Both the position numbers and the translations under genes were made by a program. From positions 17,011-81,010 of the forward strand of contig JAUIAP010000029.1 of the NCBI GenBank assembly GCA_030425205.1: a stretch of DNA of 64,000 bases, written 5' to 3'. The notes under the pieces are model-generated. The model did no database searches. It saw nothing but the letters and a program-made list of their open reading frames with translations, and was not told the DNA's origin. Below, in pieces: positions 15,444 to 25,208 of this stretch; the stretch's first letter is position 1; every line of letters begins with the position of its first letter. This stretch comes from Anaerolineae bacterium. GTDB lineage: Bacteria > Chloroflexota > Anaerolineae > Promineifilales > Promineifilaceae.

Positions 15444-16748
15444 ATGAAAAACGCATTGCAAACCACTACATTTCTGATCTTGGCACTGTTTACGACACTG
15501 CTACTGGCACGCCCCACGGCGGCAAACACCGATTCTCGCGTTATCGTCTCCGTTATCGATTCTGGGATCAATCCCTATCATGACTTTTTTAATGCGGGTG
15601 GCGAAATCTATGCGAATAGTGCGCCGAGCAGCGTCACCCCGGCCATTTTGAGCGAGCTAGGCATCGACAGTAATCATATTCTCACGCTGACACGGACGGG
15701 GGACTTTTCGGCCGATTTTGCCGCAGACCAAGCGCTGTGGAGCCAAGTCAATGCGGGTGAACTGTACTGGTTTGCAGGAACCAACGTTCTCGCCATCTCA
15801 TTTGCGCCCGGCAGCCGCATCATCATGCCCGACGATAGTGGCGACACGCACGGCGTCGGCACATCGGCCGCCGTTTTACGTGCCAATCCAGAGGCGATCA
15901 TGCTCTTTGTCGAAGGCATTTCGGACACATCAGAAGCGTATGCCTTTAATCATCCCGCTGTAGACATCGTTTCAACCAGCTATGGCTTACCCGGCAGCTT
16001 GCCCGTTCCCGACCATATCAACAACAGTTTTGTCGGTGTTGTGGAGCAGGGAAAACTACACTTTGGCGCGGCCGATAACAGCCCCGCAACAGCCCCCCAA
16101 GATGGTACGGCTGGCCCATGGTGGAGCATTGGCGTGGCGGGCTTTGAGGAGCACAGCTCCGAAGGGCGACAACTTTCCAGCGGTACGCTGATGGACTTTG
16201 TTGGCGACTTCACCCAAACGCTGCCCTACTGCGCCGACTGCGAATCAGGCCAACAAAGTGGTGTAGGCGGCACAAGTTTTGCAACCCCACGCAGCGCGGG
16301 AACGGCCTCCAAAATCCTGCTCGAAACCCGTCGCGCATTGGGTCACACAGGCGGCATTGACACCAACGGCACACCCACAATGGCGGCTGGCAACGGACAA
16401 TCTGTCACCAACTGGCAACTGCGCCGCGCCATGGAAGAGGCTGCCTACTTCCCATCAGTCTATGATTATGACCTGATTGGTGGTTTGCTTGATATGGCCG
16501 CACCCGTCCTTGACCCTGTCCCATGGGCAACAGTTGGCTGGGGTGTCATCACGCCCGACACTGAACATGAGGTCGTTGAGCAGGCGTTGGCACAACTCGG
16601 TATCGCTGGAACTGTGACACGCACAAAAGACTTCGCAACCTGTCAATTCATGAGCGTTTTGATGCAGGCACGCAAAGCCTATTGGGACACGATCGTTGTG
16701 CCGAGTGAAAGCTGGATGTCATTCGACGATTCCTACATCAGTTGCTAA
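15444..16748 (+). CDS. Secreted subtilisin-like (S8) serine protease
   Basis: This 434-residue protein has a signal peptide (MKNALQTTTFLILALFTTLLLA...). The catalytic Asp39 is in VSVIDSG, His136 in GDTHGVGTSAA, and Ser278 in GTSFATPRSAG. The oxyanion Asn is probably Asn212 (AADN). The catalytic domain starts almost at the signal cleavage site, so no long propeptide is present, which is unusual for the family. No anchor is seen, so the enzyme is probably released. A longer open frame begins upstream, but AAAGGA and the signal peptide fix the start at 15444. Confidence 0.87.
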   Translation: MKNALQTTTFLILALFTTLLLARPTAANTDSRVIVSVIDSGINPYHDFFNAGGEIYANSAPSSVTPAILSELGIDSNHILTLTRTGDFSADFAADQALWSQVNAGELYWFAGTNVLAISFAPGSRIIMPDDSGDTHGVGTSAAVLRANPEAIMLFVEGISDTSEAYAFNHPAVDIVSTSYGLPGSLPVPDHINNSFVGVVEQGKLHFGAADNSPATAPQDGTAGPWWSIGVAGFEEHSSEGRQLSSGTLMDFVGDFTQTLPYCADCESGQQSGVGGTSFATPRSAGTASKILLETRRALGHTGGIDTNGTPTMAAGNGQSVTNWQLRRAMEEAAYFPSVYDYDLIGGLLDMAAPVLDPVPWATVGWGVITPDTEHEVVEQALAQLGIAGTVTRTKDFATCQFMSVLMQARKAYWDTIVVPSESWMSFDDSYISC

Positions 16749-16841
16749 CGTAGAATTTTCCACCCGCCCGCCTTTTTATAGTGGGTTGATGCAGTGCGTT
16801 TCTTCGCAGCATGACACAAAAAACTTGCTGATTTTGGTATC

Positions 16842-16871
16842 ATTTGCAATGTTCGATCGGACATTGCAAAT
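16842..16871. other. 11-bp perfect inverted repeat
   Basis: ATTTGCAATGT (16842-16852) is exactly inverted at 16861-16871 around TCGATCGG. It lies between the subtilase and DUF2277 genes; an operator or weak terminator is possible. Confidence 0.5.
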
Positions 16872-16908
16872 TTGTATAACTACAGTGTAAAGTAATTTCT
16901 ATGGCGTG

Positions 16909-16970
16909 GTCATTCTCGTGCAGGCGGGAATCCAGGGAAAAGAATGGATACCTGCCTGCGCAGGTATGAC
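16909..16970. repeat. Inverted pair of the 26-bp dispersed repeat
   Basis: Units at 16909-16934 and 16945-16970 face each other with a 10-bp gap, forming a larger palindrome. Each ends in or begins with the GTCAT/ATGAC box also seen at 45-70 and 27577-27602. Confidence 0.7.
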
Positions 16971-17006
16971 AAGACTTACTTTACGCTATACCAACAATGA
17001 GGAATT

Positions 17007-17276
17007 ATGTGCCGCAACATCAAACCACTCGCCAACTTTGAACCCCCCGCAACTGACGCAGAAATCCGCGCCGCTGCGCTCCAATTTGTCCGCAAAGTCA
17101 GCGGAACGACCAAACCGTCTAAAGCCAATCAAGCCCCCGTCGATCACGCCGTAGACCAGATTGCGGCAGCCGTTCATGAACTACTATCCGCACTGGTCAC
17201 GTCTGCACCGCCCAAAAACCGTGAGGTCGAAGCGGCAAAGGCACGCGCCAGAAGTGCCAAACGATTCGCCGCATGA
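17007..17276 (+). CDS. DUF2277 family protein
   Basis: This 89-residue small soluble protein belongs to DUF2277. The start MCRNIKPLANFEPPATDAEIRAAALQFVRKVSG and the end VEAAKARARSAKRF are hallmarks of the family, which has no known function. GAGGA precedes the ATG by a few bases. It is a stand-alone gene between repeat-rich spacers. Confidence 0.88.
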   Translation: MCRNIKPLANFEPPATDAEIRAAALQFVRKVSGTTKPSKANQAPVDHAVDQIAAAVHELLSALVTSAPPKNREVEAAKARARSAKRFAA

Positions 17277-17342
17277 CCGCGCCAAAATTGGCACGGTCAT
17301 GCTGAATACAGCAAACCTCATCAAAATGTGTGCCGTAAGTGT

Positions 17343-17429
17343 AGTTGCTAGTTGCTAGTTGCTGGTTGCTAGTGAAGAAAATGCGTCAACACATTTTCTT
17401 ACCACTAATCACTTACCACTAACCACTTG
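17343..17429. repeat. Tandem heptamer element with hairpin
   Basis: Three AGTTGCT units plus GGTTGCT (17343-17370) lead into a hairpin (GAAAATG/CATTTTC). They are followed by ACCACTAATCACTTACCACTAACC-type units in the opposite sense. The last two codons and the stop of the giant minus-strand gene lie inside the element. Confidence 0.65.
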
Positions 17430-20400
17430 CGGCTTCGCCGCCACGCCGCTTAAGGAGGCAATAGGTCGTCACGAGCACGATGCCGACCATTGCCAAGAGT
17501 AGCGCAAGCGCAGTTGTCGTCGTTCCGAACTGACTGAGACTGATCGCTGTTGGAATCGTCGTTCCCTCAAACGCGCCCATGTCGAAGCTCGCCCCCTGCG
17601 GACGACCCACATTATCCAAATCGCGGGCTGGCCCTGTCGCACACGCATCAATTGAGGGAGAGCCTGCCCCTAATTTATAATCGCCCCGTGCATTGCTCAC
17701 GAACAGTGGATCTGAACTGATATTGCCGCTTCCGCCCGCCAAGGCAGAGCCTTGCGTGTTATTACACGTGGGCGAGTTATCACCAATGTTGCCGCGCGAT
17801 TGGTTGCCCCAGATGATATTGCCATCCATATTGCCCGTTGCACCGGCTGCGTAAAGCACGCCGAGATCGTTGTTGTCTACAATCGTGTTTTGGGTCAAGT
17901 CGAGCGATGCATCTATATAAATGTGAACGGCCGTGTTACTGAGAGCTGAGGAGGCATTATGGGCGACAAGCGAACTGGTCAAGGAACCAGATGCCGTGCC
18001 GCGCAAGCCAATTGCCGATCCCGTGCCATCGTTGGTGTTGTTGACAATTGCGACGTATTCGGCCGAAAGCGTCGAGCTCTCAACATAGATGCCACCCCCA
18101 TCTTCATCCGCATGATTGTTCATAATCATCGAGCAGTAGTTGTTTGCGTCCAATGTGGTTGGGTCGCACGCTGTTGAGCGTGTCGCCGCTGTAAACGTCG
18201 TCTCAATCGATAAGATTGAGCCGTTGACTGCCGCGACGCCACCCCCATTTACGGTTGCAGCATTGTCGTCCAACGACGCTGTGATCAAGTCAATGGCGCT
18301 ATTGTCGGCATAGACACCACCGCCGTTTTGTGCGTCGTTTTGATCAATATCAACACCGTTGATACGGAAGAGTGTGCTGTTGAGGACGTATGCTGCCCCG
18401 CCATCCCCATTGGTTGCCGTGTTGCCCGACATTTGAGGACGGTCTGAACCGAAGTCGTCGATCAGGGCCGTTGCGCTCTCTACGTAGACACCGCCGCCGT
18501 TTTGTGTCGCCGTATTCCCATTGATTTGCAACATTCCACGCGGCCAGAAGTAGGTGCTGCTGCTGACAAAGACGCCGCCACCATTGCTGCCAGCCGTGTT
18601 GTTAGTGATGTTGAATTGGTTGTGGTCCGCATCGATACGGAGCGTATTGTTGCCGCTGTTGTAAATTCCACCACCGTGAACACCCGCCTGATTGTCTGAA
18701 ACTTCGTTGACAACGGTATCGGCCGTCAACGTCACCGAGCCATTGACATTGTGGAGGCCACCACCGCTCCCGCTGGCCGTGTTAGCACGCAATTCGAGAT
18801 CGGTCGCGCTAAACGTACCACCCTGATCGAGCGACACGCCACCGCCATTACCGCTCGTTGCCTCATTGTTGGTGATGGCACTATTGACAAGCGTGAATGT
18901 GCCACTGCTGTTAAAGCGCGCCCCACCGCCCCAATCTGCATCGTTGTTATTGAGGGTGCTGTCGCTGACATCGAGCGAGACATTGTCATCAATTGCGTAG
19001 ATGCCACCGCCGAGATCGGCCGAATTTCCATCAATCAACGCCCCATTCTGAATCGTCACAGCAGTCGCCAAATTGTTTGAGTCGATGTAGATGCCGCCAC
19101 CCCAATTCGCTGCGACATTGTCGAGGATATTCGCGCCGTCAACATTGAGCGTTGCCTGCTCAACGACCGCGATGCCCGCGCCGTTTGTCGAGCTGGTGTT
19201 GCCCTGCACGCTATTGTTCGTGCTGAGCGTTAATGATGTGCCGCTGCCAGTCAGATAAACGCCGCCACCGATTGCCGCGCTGTTGGCATGATTGACGTTT
19301 CCGCCACCAATGGTTGCGCTGTCAAAGAAGTTGATCGTTGCGCCGTTCGACGCATAGATGCCGCCACCATTTGTGGTTGCACTGTTGTTGCGAATCGTGC
19401 TGCTGTCATAGACATTGAGCGTTCCGCCCGACATAAAGATGCCGCCGCCGAGATCGGCCGATTGGTTTGGAAAGCTAGATATGCCATCAAAAACGCCGAT
19501 GTCAGAGCCACCCCGTATATCGACAACACCCGCTGCGCCAATGGCAATGCCGCCGCCGTCCCCTGAGTCGGTGGTGACACTGCTATATATCCAGCTATTG
19601 TTGAGCAATTCGGCCGAACCCAAAACCCGTAAACCGCCCCCGTTTAGTGCCGCCGTACCCCGCGCTAAACTTGCATTATCGAGAATTAACGTGGAGCCAG
19701 CGTCTACATACGCCGCACCGCCATAGTTGGCCGTCCCATCCTCCAAGCGCACGTGGCGCAATATCACCGTCGAACTGTTCGAAACGCGCATGATGCCGCC
19801 ATGTGTGCGACCTGCCGCGTCGTTGGGGTCAATTTCGACAGCACCCTGACCTGAACCCGCTTCCACAGTGCAATCATTCGATGCAGAAACGAGCGTGACG
19901 CTCTTGTTGACATCTCCCAGCACTTCGTCGTAATCTCCTGCTGGAATGTAGATGGTCGCCCCGTCGGCTGCCGCTGCAATTGCATCAACGATGGTGCTAT
20001 GTCCACAGACCGCACCGTCTACGCCAACTTGGGCATAGACTTCATCCGCGCCCGCATCATAGGTCCCCTCAATCACGACGTCACAGTTATAGCAGACAAG
20101 ACTCCAATCTTGATCGGTCGTGTCGCCGTTGTAATACTCGGCATCCCCGTTAAGCGATTGCGCAATGACGTTGATCGTGTACGTTGTGTCGTTTGGATCC
20201 TCGATCCAGACGTTTTCGACATTGTTGCGCGTGTCGTTGCTGCCGCCTGTTGTGCTCCAACCATCGGCCGCAAAGACGTTGCCACGCCAATAGGCGCCGT
20301 TTGTCTCCTGTAGACGCAGATAGAGATCGTTGACCAGCGCAGGATTGGCGTTGTTCGCGCCCGGTGCATCGTCCCAATAGAGCGTGACGCGCATCGGCTC

Positions 20401-23400
20401 ACTCGTATCAAACGGCCGCACCGCAATCTCCCACGTCTCACCATTATCAGTGAAGCGATCGGGCGTTTGATAGTAGACGATAGGGACGGTTGGGTTGAGC
20501 ATTCGGTCGAGATTGACACGTCCCCACCCTTCATTGCCGTCTGGTCGGCCGCCCAAATCATCTGTCGTGTTGATAATCGCCGCCTTGACGATAGAGGGAT
20601 GGGGATTGCTCGTCGTGTTGTAGCGCACGCGCCAGAACTGAGTGAACAGCGCGGCCGCTCCTGCGACATGTGGGGAAGCCATGCTGGTTCCCGTGCAGAA
20701 GCTGTGCTGTGTTGACGTGCCGGGCGGGTTGCCCACGCCACCATCACAGCTCACCGTCGTGCCATTCGTATTTTGCGTACTGATGATGTTGCGACCGGGT
20801 GCCGTCACATCCGGCTTGATCCGTCCATCGGCCGCCAACCCACGACCGCTAAAGCCACTGATGTTGTCGATATCGCCAGCTTCACCACCTGCCGTATTGG
20901 AGCGATCGCTGTCGCTGCTGGCAACGACGAGCAGGTTTTTCGCCTCACCGGGATCATTGATGCCGCTGTTGCCAGCATTGCCTGCCGCAAAGACGGCGAG
21001 AAATGCGGTCGCGGGGGATGTGCCGTTGTTGATTGCGTCGAGCATCCAATCGTCGTGATTGGCCGCACCGCTGTTGTAACCCACGCCGGGATCGGCCCCC
21101 CATGAGTTGTTGGAGAGATCGGCGTTGGTTGCCGAGTCGTTGACGCGCGTCTCACGGTCTGCCCCGCTATCTTCGGCGATGCCATCTTGTGCGTGGAGCG
21201 ATGCGCCGGGAGCCACCCCTTGTCCATAGATAAATCCGTCACCATCGGCCGTTCCCGTGCCGCCGTCTCCCGCGACGATTCCCGCCACATGGGTGCCATG
21301 TCCAGAGCCGCGACTGTCATTGTTGCTGTCGGGACCTCCATCGGAGCCGGGCTCACCCGCCTCGCTGTAGCCGCCATATTCGTTGCCCGACACGACGTTG
21401 AGATCGGGGTGATCCCAGTCAACCCCCGAATCGACAACGGCGACGGTCACGCCATCCCCATCATAGCCCGTTGTGCCAAGCCATGTGGCATAGCCCGTAG
21501 CAGGGTCGTCGCCGGGAACGTTGTCGGCAATGATCTGGTTGCTGCGTTCATCGAGAATTTGATCGACGGGGGTGCTATCGACGTGCAGCAACTGCGGCAG
21601 CGTCAGCAGGTTCGCGACTTGATTGGCGGGCAGCGTGATCTGCCAAATGGTTGCCCACATATTTTCATTCATGATGTGGCGGTTCATCGTGTTGACCAGT
21701 TGACCTCCGAGCCGTTCGATCGTTTTGCCGACGCTGGCGAGTTCGCCGTCGTCTAGCAGATAGAGGTCGAGTTCGAGCACGTCGCTGCCACGCTGAGGCA
21801 GTTTTTCCGCCAGTTGCCACGCGAGTCGATAGTCGCTGTGGAAAACGCCCGTCCAGCGGATGTTATCGCTGCGCGACTGCAAATCGGCGAGATCGGATTC
21901 CGAGCCCCATACCAAATAGGTGTTGAAGGGATAGTATTGAATGAGCTTGATGTTGCTCTCAAAGGTGTCTAAATCTTGATCTGTTGCTGGGTTGCGGAGC
22001 TGAACAAAGTACAGCGCGTCGCCATTGCTGTTGGTGTGTGCCGCGCCGCGTGTTGGTTCGCCCTCTTGGAGTGGATCGAAGCTGAAGTTGTTGAACTGAA
22101 TTCGGCCGAAATTCTCCACAACCACATGTGGAAATTGCACTGCACGCGCCTGATCGGGCGTCATTTCAATCCAGACATATCGGCCGAAATCGATCAGTCG
22201 CACCGCGTCAGTCAACAGGTCGCCAAGTGGGGCAGTTAACTCTTCTGGATAGACGATAATCGCCTGCGTTTGCCCCGCATTGCGGCCATCGAGTTCTGTT
22301 AACACAACGTCGTCGAGCTGACGGCGTGCCGTTCCAACATTCAAAATCGCATTGGGGCGTGCTTCGTAGTCGATGTCACGTGTATAACCGCCCGCGCACT
22401 GATCGACTGCGGGCGAGTTGCGACTGATGTGATAGTTGCTGGCAGCAGGGTCGAGAAATTGGGGGTCAGCAACCTCATTGTCGCTCCCTGCAAATGGTTC
22501 GGAGAGAATGGAGCAATCTATTGTCACATCGCCGTCTCCGTCCACCAGCCCGACCGTACTGTTGTCAAAGATGATCGATCGCGCCACGTCGAGCCGCGCT
22601 GTGTCATCAACGCCAAAAATTCTGTCAGATGCGGTGAACCCCGTCACGCCCGCAATCGTGAGGTTGTCAAGCGAGGCGTGTGGCCCTCCGCTCGAGTCAA
22701 ATAGACGAATGACGTAGTTGCTGCCGCTTCCTTCGGTCAGCATCACGCTGTCTAGGTCAATTGAGGTGGCGTCGTTTAGCGCATAGACAAAGCTGCCGAG
22801 ACTGCCTGAACTGTTCCCGTTGGCATAGGCCACTTTGAGATCGAGGTGGGCACCGCTGGCAACATAGGCTCCACCCCCATACGCATCGGCCGAATTGTTG
22901 GTTAGGCGCGCGCAACTGCTCGTAGTGCAGGCTGCGCTCGAATCAAAGTCGGCGATTGTCCCACTGCCAATTGCGTAGATGCCACCCCCACTGCCGCCCG
23001 CCGAGTTGGATGCGACGATGCCATGATCGACATAAATATCGGAGTCACTGGCCAGATAAAGACCCCCACCATGCGAATCGGCCGAATTGATGCTCACCGA
23101 TGAATTAACAGTTAGCATGGCAATGCTGCTGCTATTGATGGCGTAAATGCCGCCCCCCGTTTGGGCAGAATTTAGGATCACACCACCAAATCCGCTCTCG
23201 CCCAAGTTGACATCACAATTGTCGGCGTAAATGCCACCCCCACTGCCATCGTCGTTGTCGTTACTATCTGCGGTGTTTGGCTCCGACACGAAAATGAAAA
23301 AGAAACCGATATAGGAGTTTCCCTCGACATTGATTGTGCCATCGGTACAGAAAATTCCGCCGCCATCTTGCGTGGCGCTGTTGAGCGTCACTTTTGAACT

Positions 23401-24300
23401 GTCACGCAATGTCAGCGTGGCGTTGTCTGTCATGTGAATTCCGCCGCCAAACGTTGAGCTGTTTTCTATGACAAACACCTCGTCCAGCGTCACGACATGT
23501 GCCGCGCCACTGATCTCGACCCCGCCGCCATAATCCGCATCATTGCGACCGCCACGAAGTTCGAAATCTTCGAGCAGGACGCTGCGAGCCGTTCCGCCAT
23601 ATATCTCAATGATGCTATCAAACGTTCCATTGCCGTCCAATATCGTCTTATCGGTTGTTTTTGCCACGCAGGTGCTGTTATAGCCACCAATGATGGTCAG
23701 TGACTTGTTATTGATGTTGACTGTCGCAAGGGAGCCAGTCCATGTTTTTGCCTGCACGCGAATGGTGTCGCCACTAGCCGCCGCATCAACGGCTGCCTGA
23801 ACATTACCGTAGGTGCAACCGTCGCCAACGGTTAGAATGGCCGCTGCACGGTTCGTCGTGTCATCTCCTGCGGGTGTTGCCAGCTTGTCCGCATCTAGCA
23901 CGTTGGACTGTTGATTCCGCACCTGTTGGGCGCGTTCGGCTGCGCGGGCTTCTTCCAGTTCGTTGGCCGTCACCACCGCTAGTTCGCTCAAATCATCAGC
24001 GGTCGCAACGACCTCGCGCTGCAACGTCGCCATATTTTGCACCAGATAGGCTTGAGACAAGCGCGCCTGATCGGCAAAGGGAAGCTGTTGCGCGAGCGTG
24101 GCGATTGTCTCCCAGTCGTCAGCCATTTCAATGGCGGCGTGAATGTCCGCGTAAGGCTCGATCCGTGTGTCAGGCTCGTTCGTGTTATTTATTTCGGGAG
24201 GGAGTGCGGGATCGGCCGAAACGCCGCCCACAAGAATAAAGAAAAGTGCCAATAGTAAAAATATAAATGAGTGTCTCAATGTTTGGGTTGAATGGTTCAT
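17419..24300 (-). CDS. Giant surface protein: beta-helix / subtilase / beta-helix with C-terminal anchor
   Basis: This 2293-residue protein has a signal peptide (residues 1-29). It then has a short helical segment, a right-handed beta-helix region (about 150-720, repeated GGGI/GGGVY turns), and an S8 protease domain. Asp is in VAVVDSGVDWDHPD near 955, His in GSGHGTHVAG near 1001, Asn in AAGNAGNSG, and Ser in GTSMASPHVAG near 1205. A beta-sandwich P-domain-like part follows to about 1400, then a second long beta-helix (about 1420-2240). It ends with IPTAISL, a 20-residue membrane helix and KRRGG. All catalytic residues are present. GGAG precedes the start. The enzyme is probably anchored outside the cell, with the helices binding glycans or other surfaces. 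Confidence 0.88.
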   Translation of the reverse strand: MNHSTQTLRHSFIFLLLALFFILVGGVSADPALPPEINNTNEPDTRIEPYADIHAAIEMADDWETIATLAQQLPFADQARLSQAYLVQNMATLQREVVATADDLSELAVVTANELEEARAAERAQQVRNQQSNVLDADKLATPAGDDTTNRAAAILTVGDGCTYGNVQAAVDAAASGDTIRVQAKTWTGSLATVNINNKSLTIIGGYNSTCVAKTTDKTILDGNGTFDSIIEIYGGTARSVLLEDFELRGGRNDADYGGGVEISGAAHVVTLDEVFVIENSSTFGGGIHMTDNATLTLRDSSKVTLNSATQDGGGIFCTDGTINVEGNSYIGFFFIFVSEPNTADSNDNDDGSGGGIYADNCDVNLGESGFGGVILNSAQTGGGIYAINSSSIAMLTVNSSVSINSADSHGGGLYLASDSDIYVDHGIVASNSAGGSGGGIYAIGSGTIADFDSSAACTTSSCARLTNNSADAYGGGAYVASGAHLDLKVAYANGNSSGSLGSFVYALNDATSIDLDSVMLTEGSGSNYVIRLFDSSGGPHASLDNLTIAGVTGFTASDRIFGVDDTARLDVARSIIFDNSTVGLVDGDGDVTIDCSILSEPFAGSDNEVADPQFLDPAASNYHISRNSPAVDQCAGGYTRDIDYEARPNAILNVGTARRQLDDVVLTELDGRNAGQTQAIIVYPEELTAPLGDLLTDAVRLIDFGRYVWIEMTPDQARAVQFPHVVVENFGRIQFNNFSFDPLQEGEPTRGAAHTNSNGDALYFVQLRNPATDQDLDTFESNIKLIQYYPFNTYLVWGSESDLADLQSRSDNIRWTGVFHSDYRLAWQLAEKLPQRGSDVLELDLYLLDDGELASVGKTIERLGGQLVNTMNRHIMNENMWATIWQITLPANQVANLLTLPQLLHVDSTPVDQILDERSNQIIADNVPGDDPATGYATWLGTTGYDGDGVTVAVVDSGVDWDHPDLNVVSGNEYGGYSEAGEPGSDGGPDSNNDSRGSGHGTHVAGIVAGDGGTGTADGDGFIYGQGVAPGASLHAQDGIAEDSGADRETRVNDSATNADLSNNSWGADPGVGYNSGAANHDDWMLDAINNGTSPATAFLAVFAAGNAGNSGINDPGEAKNLLVVASSDSDRSNTAGGEAGDIDNISGFSGRGLAADGRIKPDVTAPGRNIISTQNTNGTTVSCDGGVGNPPGTSTQHSFCTGTSMASPHVAGAAALFTQFWRVRYNTTSNPHPSIVKAAIINTTDDLGGRPDGNEGWGRVNLDRMLNPTVPIVYYQTPDRFTDNGETWEIAVRPFDTSEPMRVTLYWDDAPGANNANPALVNDLYLRLQETNGAYWRGNVFAADGWSTTGGSNDTRNNVENVWIEDPNDTTYTINVIAQSLNGDAEYYNGDTTDQDWSLVCYNCDVVIEGTYDAGADEVYAQVGVDGAVCGHSTIVDAIAAAADGATIYIPAGDYDEVLGDVNKSVTLVSASNDCTVEAGSGQGAVEIDPNDAAGRTHGGIMRVSNSSTVILRHVRLEDGTANYGGAAYVDAGSTLILDNASLARGTAALNGGGLRVLGSAELLNNSWIYSSVTTDSGDGGGIAIGAAGVVDIRGGSDIGVFDGISSFPNQSADLGGGIFMSGGTLNVYDSSTIRNNSATTNGGGIYASNGATINFFDSATIGGGNVNHANSAAIGGGVYLTGSGTSLTLSTNNSVQGNTSSTNGAGIAVVEQATLNVDGANILDNVAANWGGGIYIDSNNLATAVTIQNGALIDGNSADLGGGIYAIDDNVSLDVSDSTLNNNDADWGGGARFNSSGTFTLVNSAITNNEATSGNGGGVSLDQGGTFSATDLELRANTASGSGGGLHNVNGSVTLTADTVVNEVSDNQAGVHGGGIYNSGNNTLRIDADHNQFNITNNTAGSNGGGVFVSSSTYFWPRGMLQINGNTATQNGGGVYVESATALIDDFGSDRPQMSGNTATNGDGGAAYVLNSTLFRINGVDIDQNDAQNGGGVYADNSAIDLITASLDDNAATVNGGGVAAVNGSILSIETTFTAATRSTACDPTTLDANNYCSMIMNNHADEDGGGIYVESSTLSAEYVAIVNNTNDGTGSAIGLRGTASGSLTSSLVAHNASSALSNTAVHIYIDASLDLTQNTIVDNNDLGVLYAAGATGNMDGNIIWGNQSRGNIGDNSPTCNNTQGSALAGGSGNISSDPLFVSNARGDYKLGAGSPSIDACATGPARDLDNVGRPQGASFDMGAFEGTTIPTAISLSQFGTTTTALALLLAMVGIVLVTTYCLLKRRGGEAASG

Positions 24301-24475
24301 ATAGTCTCCGTAAATTGGATGAAGGATGTTGGTGTCGACGGTTTGCGCCAGCCGACACGTCGTTGCACTGCTTGCGGTTGGGTAACCTGTGCGTATTTGA
24401 CATGACGCAGAGTTAGAAAAGTGCCGCTAGCACTACGCCTAGTAGAGATGCGATAAGCTTTGCATCGCGCTATCC

Positions 24476-24508
24476 GAGAAGGGAATGGGAAATCCCTCTC
24501 TTATTTTT
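24476..24508 (+). terminator. Weak hairpin with T-run
   Basis: GAGAAGGGA pairs with TCCCTCTC (one bulge) around an 8-nt loop and is followed by TTATTTTT. No plus-strand gene ends here, so its role is unclear. Confidence 0.35.
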
Positions 24509-24896
24509 CGATCGTAATCTCACGCGCCATATCATTGACACGCACAGTGTATGTGCCACCTTGCAGCGTAGCGTCGAGCTGATAGACCGCTTCAAACGGC
24601 TCTAAAGCCTGAATGCAGTCACGATTGCTCTCTCTGCTTACAAGAACGTCAATAGTGATCGAATTTCCGTCATGCTCGCCCGCAATCGACTTAAATTGCG
24701 TGCAGCCATCGACTAGATCACCATAAACCGTGATCGTTTGTTGGGCGGGGTCATAGACAAAATCGGAAATCGGTGCGGGATTAACGACGAATTGGGGAAG
24801 GGGGGTGGCCTCTTGCAAGTTGCGTTGCGTCGATCGACTGTTGGCACATCCCGCCAAGAGGAGTGTTGCGAGGATGGAAAACAATAAGTGCTTCAT
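24501..24896 (-). CDS. Small lipoprotein, unknown function
   Basis: This 131-residue protein has a classic lipoprotein signal (MKHLLFSILATLLLAGC, Cys17 lipidated). AGGAG is directly upstream. The mature part is short and beta-rich (ISDFVYDPAQQTITVYGDLVDGCTQFKSI, ending YTVRVNDMAREITIEK), probably one sandwich with one disulfide. No family recognised. It is upstream of the giant surface protein gene on the same strand, 200 bp away. Confidence 0.78.
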   Translation of the reverse strand: MKHLLFSILATLLLAGCANSRSTQRNLQEATPLPQFVVNPAPISDFVYDPAQQTITVYGDLVDGCTQFKSIAGEHDGNSITIDVLVSRESNRDCIQALEPFEAVYQLDATLQGGTYTVRVNDMAREITIEK

Positions 24897-25085
24897 GCTG
24901 GCTCCTGCTAGTTGTGTATCGCTTACTGCTTCTCAGGCGTGGGATTGAGCGATTTTGCGTCTTGCGTATCCATGCGTCGTAAGCGTAAAAAGTTGGCTTC
25001 CAAAGCCCACGCATAGTTGCAGTATGGCACATGTCGTTTGCAGAGCGTTTGCATGGGCAAGGATTAGCCGCATCATAAAAGCCGC

Positions 25086-25091
25086 TATAAT
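25086..25091 (+). promoter_or_regulatory. Possible -10 element of the UvrA-like gene
   Basis: TATAAT lies about 118 bp before the UvrA-like start. The -35 is weak. Nothing else is seen in the 312-bp stretch 24897-25208. Confidence 0.3.
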
Positions 25092-25208
25092 AAGTGGTCA
25101 GCCTGTCAGCGCATCGGCAATTCAGCGCAACATCTACCTTCCAGTCTGACAAGCTGACGTGCTGAAATGCTGAATCGTATCGCCATTTTAGAGTGCATTG
25201 GAGCATCC

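Noticed and set aside
12766..16748. STAND protein plus subtilase as an anti-phage defence pair
   Set aside because: The subtilase has a signal peptide and its own ribosome site 122 bp away, so it acts outside the cell; the STAND protein looks like a transcription regulator.
17343..17429. CRISPR-like array of regular short repeats
   Set aside because: Units are only 7 bp, contiguous without spacers, and inverted on the other side; there are no cas genes.
20073..21437. Two frames of more than 200 codons inside the giant subtilase gene
   Set aside because: Ser/Arg/Thr-rich shadow translations of a coding region with strong S8 motifs in the main frame.
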